From: Flavobacteriales bacterium UBA6693
GTDB taxonomy: Bacteria > Bacteroidota > Bacteroidia > Flavobacteriales > Weeksellaceae
DNA: 64,000 nucleotides
Direction of reading: 5' to 3'
NCBI GenBank assembly: GCA_002454815.1
Contig: DKJL01000007.1
Location: 1 to 64,000 of the forward strand
Made by a program: the position numbers and the translations under genes
The notes under the pieces: generated by a model
Told to the model about the DNA's origin: nothing
Database searches by the model: none
The model's input: the letters and a program-made list of their open reading frames with translations, nothing else
Part shown: positions 60,089 through 64,000 of the stretch, piece after piece
How the letters are laid out: the number at the start of each line of letters is the position of its first letter
How positions within the stretch are numbered: position 1 is the first letter of the stretch

Positions 60089-60822
60089 TGGATAAAATTG
60101 CAGTTCGGGTAGACGATCTTACGGTAGCCTACAATTACAAACCGGTACTTTGGGACATTGATTTACAGATTCCCGAGGGGGTGCTGATGGCCATCGTGGG
60201 GCCGAACGGCGCCGGTAAATCGACGTTAATTAAGGCGATTCTCGGTATCCTGAAACCGATTGCCGGCAGTGTCAGCATTTTTGGTAAGCCCTATACATCG
60301 CAGCGTCAAAAAGTAGCGTATGTACCGCAAAAAGGGACCGTCGACTGGGATTTTCCAACTACAGCGCTGGATGTCGTCATGATGGGCACTTATGGCAGCC
60401 TTGGCTGGATCAAACGTCCCGGCGCGGCAGAAAAAAAGCGCTCGCTGGAAGCTTTGGAAAAAGTCGGTATGCTTTCTTTTCGGGAGCGCCAGATCAGTCA
60501 GCTTTCCGGTGGGCAGCAACAGCGTATCTTTCTGGCTCGGGCCTTAGTGCAGGAAGCAGAAATTTATTTTATGGATGAACCTTTTCAGGGCGTAGATGCC
60601 ACGACGGAAGTGGCAATCATCAATATTTTAAAAGAACTGCGAAAAGCAAACAAAACTGTCATCGTAGTGCATCATGACTTACAGACCGTTCCGGAATATT
60701 TCGATTGGGTGACTTTTTTAAATGTTAAAAAAATTGCGACCGGTCCGGTAAAGGATATTTTTAATGATGACAACCTGACCAAAACTTACGGGATTAATTA
60801 TAAAGTCAGCATTCAGAAATAA
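60088..60822 (+). CDS. Metal ABC transporter, ATP-binding subunit
   Basis: 244 residues. Walker A GPNGAGKST at 38-46, signature LSGGQQQR, Walker B IYFMDEPF, H-loop VVHHDLQTV. Belongs to the ZnuC/MntB ATPase group. It overlaps the binding protein by one base and is one base ahead of the first permease. Confidence 0.95.
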   Translation: MDKIAVRVDDLTVAYNYKPVLWDIDLQIPEGVLMAIVGPNGAGKSTLIKAILGILKPIAGSVSIFGKPYTSQRQKVAYVPQKGTVDWDFPTTALDVVMMGTYGSLGWIKRPGAAEKKRSLEALEKVGMLSFRERQISQLSGGQQQRIFLARALVQEAEIYFMDEPFQGVDATTEVAIINILKELRKANKTVIVVHHDLQTVPEYFDWVTFLNVKKIATGPVKDIFNDDNLTKTYGINYKVSIQK

Positions 60823-60823
60823 T

Positions 60824-61948
60824 ATGGATTTATTGGAATACATCAGGCTGGTTTTTAGCGACTACACGCTGCGTACCATCACCCTCGGCACCGCGGTCCT
60901 CGGTGGTGTGACCGGAATGTTGGGAAGTTTCGCCGTGCTGCGGAAACAAAGTTTGCTGGGCGATGCCATTTCTCACGCTGCGTTGCCCGGTATTGCTCTG
61001 GCTTTTTTGATTACAGGCTCAAAGGACACCAACGTTTTGCTCATCGGTGCCTTAATCAGCGGGCTGGTCGGAACCTTCTGGATTCGAGGAATTACCACCA
61101 AAACACATCTGAAATCCGACACGGCGCTGGGTTTAATACTTTCTGTCATTTTTGGTTTCGGTATGCTTCTGCTTACATTTATTCAAAAACAACCGAACGC
61201 CAACCAAGCAGGGCTGGATAAATACTTGTTTGGCCAAGCTGCTACGCTGGTAGAAAGCGACGTTTGGCTGATGAGTATTATTACAGCAATGTGCCTTATC
61301 GTTCTTCTGCTGTTTTGGAAAGAATTTAAAATCTTGCTTTTCGACAAAGATTATGCGCAGACGTTGGGCTTCAATACCAAAGCAATCGACATTTTGATCA
61401 CCAGTTTTATTGTGTTGGCCATTGTTTTGGGTTTACAGACCGTGGGTGTAGTGTTAATGAGTGCGATGCTTCTGGCTCCCGCGGCAGCCGCTCGGCAGTG
61501 GACCAACAGCTTGGGCCTGATGGTTTTTTTGGCGGCAATTTTGGGTGCCGGCGCCGGAGTTTTTGGGACCGCTATCAGTTCTACACAAAACAACCTCTCA
61601 ACGGGGCCGGTTATCGTGCTGGTAGCATCGGTATTTGTTCTTTTTTCTTTCATTTTTTCGCCAAAAAGGGGCATTCTTTTTCGACAGATCCGGTTAATTA
61701 AAAACCGCAACGATCTCGAACTGCAAAAAACACTTGCTTTTATGTATCACATTGTCGAGGATCACCCGGATGTTTCGCATCCGCACGCTATAAAAATTCT
61801 AAATAATTTCCAGGGTTACAGCCGCAAAGGTCTGAGACATCTGGTTCAGAAAAACTACGTAAAACTGCAGGGCGACATGTGGAGTCTGACACCGGAAGGC
61901 GTGGAAGCGGCCACCAATATGTACAACCAAAACCTGAGCGATGAGTAG
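60824..61948 (+). CDS. Metal ABC transporter permease 1 with C-terminal winged-helix-like tail
   Basis: 374 residues. The first 290 are a standard cation-chelate permease of about nine spans (GDAISHAALPGIALAFLI, then VGVVLMSAMLLAPAAAA). The last 85 residues are soluble and helical: LQKTLAFMYHIVEDHPDVSH, KGLRHLVQKNYVKLQGDMWS and LTPEGVEAATNMY look like a DtxR/MarR-type winged helix. Most permeases end soon after the membrane part. Overlaps the second permease by eight bases. Confidence 0.9.
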   Translation: MDLLEYIRLVFSDYTLRTITLGTAVLGGVTGMLGSFAVLRKQSLLGDAISHAALPGIALAFLITGSKDTNVLLIGALISGLVGTFWIRGITTKTHLKSDTALGLILSVIFGFGMLLLTFIQKQPNANQAGLDKYLFGQAATLVESDVWLMSIITAMCLIVLLLFWKEFKILLFDKDYAQTLGFNTKAIDILITSFIVLAIVLGLQTVGVVLMSAMLLAPAAAARQWTNSLGLMVFLAAILGAGAGVFGTAISSTQNNLSTGPVIVLVASVFVLFSFIFSPKRGILFRQIRLIKNRNDLELQKTLAFMYHIVEDHPDVSHPHAIKILNNFQGYSRKGLRHLVQKNYVKLQGDMWSLTPEGVEAATNMYNQNLSDE

Positions 61949-63101
61949 TGCACAAATAGAAATACAGCTTATCGCGAGTTTGGTCGCCATCGCCTGCGCG
62001 ATTCCCGGAACCTTTTTGGTTTTGCGAAAAATGGCGATGATCAGCGATGCCATCAGTCATTCAATTCTGCCGGGTTTAGTCATAGGTTTTTTTATTACCC
62101 AAGATCTGAATTCGCCATTGCTGATTTTACTGGCAGCCGCAACCGGCGTTCTGACCGTAGTAATGGTCGAAAAAATACAGCAGACCAAACTCGTGAAAGA
62201 AGATACGGCGATTGGCCTGGTTTTCCCGGCTCTTTTCAGCATCGGCGTCATTATGATTGCGAAATATGCCAACGATGTGCATCTCGACATCGATGCCGTT
62301 TTGCTGGGAGAATTGGCTTTTACTCCTTTCGACCGTATTTATTATAACGATATCGATCTGGGGCCAAAATCGCTGCTGGTGATCGGAATCATTCTTGTGG
62401 TAACACTTTCATTATTATTTGCTTTTTACAAAGAATTAAAAATCAGCACTTTTGATGCGGGTATCGCTACTTCACTCGGATTTTCGCCTGCCATTATCCA
62501 TTACGGTCTAATGAGTGTGGCCTCGGTGACCACGGTCGGCGCTTTTGACGCGGTGGGCGCAATTCTGGTGGTAGCGCTGATGATCGCACCCGCTGCTGCC
62601 GCGTATTTGCTGACGACAAATCTCGTGAAGATGATTCTGCTCGCCTGTTTTTTCGGGGTCTTCAGTGCCATCGCCGGATACTGGGCGGCCAATTTTTTAG
62701 ACGCGTCGATCGCGGGAAGTATTGCTACTATGCTGGGGATTGTTTTCCTGATGGTGTATTTATTTGCGCCCAGCAAAGGTTTGATCGCGGTACTTTACCG
62801 TGAAAAACAACAGCGCATTGAAGTGTCATTAATCACATTCATTCTTCATTTAAAAAATCATACGGAAACGGCCGAAAGACATGTGAACCATCTAAATGAA
62901 CACATCAACTGGCAAAAAGTCCGCAGCAAAACGGTGCTGAATTTAGGTTTGAAAAACAATCTGATCACCATCAATAATGACGTGGTTTCTTTAACGGAAA
63001 AAGGAAATGAATTCACCGCAAAAGCCATTGATTATATCATCACCAACGAAGATGCGCTGATCGAAGATATGAAAGATGATTTCTTTTTATTCCGTGGATA
63101 A
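61941..63101 (+). CDS. Metal ABC transporter permease 2 with C-terminal winged-helix-like tail
   Basis: 386 residues, a second permease of the same operon (KMAMISDAISHSILPGLVIG, VGAILVVALMIAPAAAAYLL). It too has a soluble tail of about 110 residues with EVSLITFILHLKNHTETAER, VRSKTVLNLGLKNNLITINN and VSLTEKGNEFTAKAI, again like a winged helix. Both tails may be cytoplasmic metal or DNA sensors; that is inference. Confidence 0.9.
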   Translation: MSSAQIEIQLIASLVAIACAIPGTFLVLRKMAMISDAISHSILPGLVIGFFITQDLNSPLLILLAAATGVLTVVMVEKIQQTKLVKEDTAIGLVFPALFSIGVIMIAKYANDVHLDIDAVLLGELAFTPFDRIYYNDIDLGPKSLLVIGIILVVTLSLLFAFYKELKISTFDAGIATSLGFSPAIIHYGLMSVASVTTVGAFDAVGAILVVALMIAPAAAAYLLTTNLVKMILLACFFGVFSAIAGYWAANFLDASIAGSIATMLGIVFLMVYLFAPSKGLIAVLYREKQQRIEVSLITFILHLKNHTETAERHVNHLNEHINWQKVRSKTVLNLGLKNNLITINNDVVSLTEKGNEFTAKAIDYIITNEDALIEDMKDDFFLFRG

Positions 63102-63171
63102 CTGAATTTTAATTTTTCCTGAATTCTTCTTTTATTTTATTTGAATGATTGTTCTGCGTGGAAAGCTGTTG

Positions 63172-63185
63172 CTGAAACGTTTCAG
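63172..63185. promoter_or_regulatory. 14-bp perfect palindrome, operator-like
   Basis: CTGAAACGTTTCAG. The core TGAAACGTTTCA with central CG is the shape of LacI-family operators. No LacI-type regulator is in the window, and it lies 147 bases before the M16 start. Confidence 0.3.
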
Positions 63186-63256
63186 AAATATGAGTTTCTA
63201 CCTTGCAAGTCGCGGGTTATCTTAAACAGATTCCTACTATCAATTTCCAAATAGAC

Positions 63257-63286
63257 TTGCAGAATTGTTTTAAGATTGTAACTTTA
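63257..63286 (+). promoter_or_regulatory. Promoter of the M16 peptidase gene
   Basis: TTG (63257-63259), a 19-base spacer, then TAACTTTA (63279-63286), seven of eight to TAnnTTTG. Leader about 41 bases. Confidence 0.5.
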
Positions 63287-63331
63287 GCGTAACTTCTACT
63301 ACTTATCTAAATATAGAAATACGGAAAAATT

Positions 63332-64000
63332 ATGATTAAAAAATCTATTTCAGCTTTTGGTCTGATCCTTTTAGGGGTCTTATCACAGGCTCAGGAAATC
63401 AAATTTGAAGAATATGACTTGCCGAACGGCATGCATGTAATTTTGCATCAGGACAACAAAGCGCCCGTCGTTACGACAGCGGTGATGTATCATGTCGGTG
63501 CGAAGGATGAAATCGAAAAGCGGACGGGTTTTGCCCACTTTTTCGAACATTTGCTCTTTGAGGGTACGCCCAACATTAAGCGGGGAGAATGGATGAAAAT
63601 CGTAGGTGCCAACGGCGGAACCAATAATGCGAATACCTCCGACGACCGCACTTATTATTACGAAACTTTCCCGTCCAACAATCTGCAACTCGGTTTGTGG
63701 ATGGAGTCGGAGCGGCTGAGACACCCGGTAATCAACCAGATCGGTGTAGATACGCAAAACGAAGTGGTGAAAGAAGAGAAACGTATGCGCGTAGACAATC
63801 AGCCTTACGGAAACATCATGAAAGCCATCAAGCTGGGTTTATTCAAAAAACACCCGTACAAGAATACCACGATTGGCGAAATGGAAGATCTGGATTCTGC
63901 TAAACTGGAGGAATTCCTGGCGTTTTTCAAAAAATATTACGTTCCAAACAATGCTACTTTGGTCGTTGCCGGAGACATCAATCCAGCGGAAACCAAAAAA
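63332..64000 (+). CDS. M16 family zinc peptidase, start only (cut by window end)
   Basis: The ATG at 63332 opens a frame that runs to the last base of the window (223 codons), so the gene continues outside. Signal peptide of about 20 residues (ending LLGVLSQAQ). The inverted zinc motif is H69-F-F-E72-H73 in TGFAHFFEHLLFEGT, and NGGTNNANTSDDRTYYYETF follows, as in pitrilysin-type M16 enzymes. Exported in Bacteroidota, with a second, inactive half usually downstream. Confidence 0.9.
   Translation, partial: MIKKSISAFGLILLGVLSQAQEIKFEEYDLPNGMHVILHQDNKAPVVTTAVMYHVGAKDEIEKRTGFAHFFEHLLFEGTPNIKRGEWMKIVGANGGTNNANTSDDRTYYYETFPSNNLQLGLWMESERLRHPVINQIGVDTQNEVVKEEKRMRVDNQPYGNIMKAIKLGLFKKHPYKNTTIGEMEDLDSAKLEEFLAFFKKYYVPNNATLVVAGDINPAETKK

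Overview
The window reads as chromosomal DNA of a flavobacterium, most likely of the Chryseobacterium/Kaistella branch (Weeksellaceae). The reasons are the gliding genes gldB and gldC, a PorV/PorQ-type outer-membrane protein, a TonB-dependent receptor, DUF2911, DUF1543, DUF6582 and KTSC-domain proteins, and many upstream regions carrying the Bacteroidota -7 promoter element TAnnTTTG. No rRNA, tRNA or CRISPR array was seen. Coding is dense on both strands, and most genes look like ordinary core genome.

Layout. 0-2.7 kb: a PdaC-like secreted polysaccharide deacetylase and a DUF2911 protein. 2.7-6.3 kb: an AT-rich two-gene insert, a NUDIX hydrolase overlapping a PLD-nuclease/SF2-helicase/DUF3427 protein, bounded by two terminators; this is the best candidate for a mobile defence-like module. 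6.3-10.7 kb: a sodium:solute symporter coupled to an unlisted 35-residue membrane peptide, then a dispersed repeat and a large secreted PIG-L deacetylase. 10.9-18 kb: DoxX-like protein, DUF6582, hutH, uvrC, a PorV2-like protein and an EamA exporter. 18-23.6 kb: a possible 21-codon gene with its own terminator, an acyl-CoA carboxylase beta subunit, YceI, an S9 peptidase, a second repeat copy and TsaC/Sua5. 23.6-24.2 kb: a REP-associated tyrosine transposase framed by inverted REP palindromes.

24.3-30.2 kb: an LLM flavin enzyme, a VF530 protein, cystathionine gamma-synthase, gldB-gldC, nadE and a membrane-tethered barnase with barstar. 30.3-38.6 kb: a two-component system, a PRiA4_ORF3-type acidic protein, a GH13 lipoprotein, a GreA-C-like protein, thyA, an MBL hydrolase, a dicarboxylate symporter and a lipoprotein. 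38.6-46.6 kb: a TonB receptor, cbpA-cbpM, PadR-PspC, a 20-codon gene with its own terminator, an acyltransferase, and a thioesterase/isochorismate synthase pair that fits menaquinone synthesis. 46.6-58.9 kb: TauE/SafE with DUF1634, DUF1543-purK-purE, an esterase, a methionine-gamma-lyase-type enzyme divergent from an Lrp regulator, a desaturase, tyrS, MscS, a J-domain/KTSC protein and an oxidoreductase. 59-64 kb: a Mn/Zn/Fe ABC transporter whose two permeases carry cytoplasmic tails resembling winged helices, then the start of an M16 peptidase cut by the window edge.

The most useful new points are the NUDIX-helicase island, three very small genes (35, 21 and 20 codons), the framed RAYT, a dispersed repeat seen twice, the tethered barnase/barstar pair and likely leaderless transcripts for uvrC and the VF530 gene. 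All calls come from reading the sequence; no database search was run.
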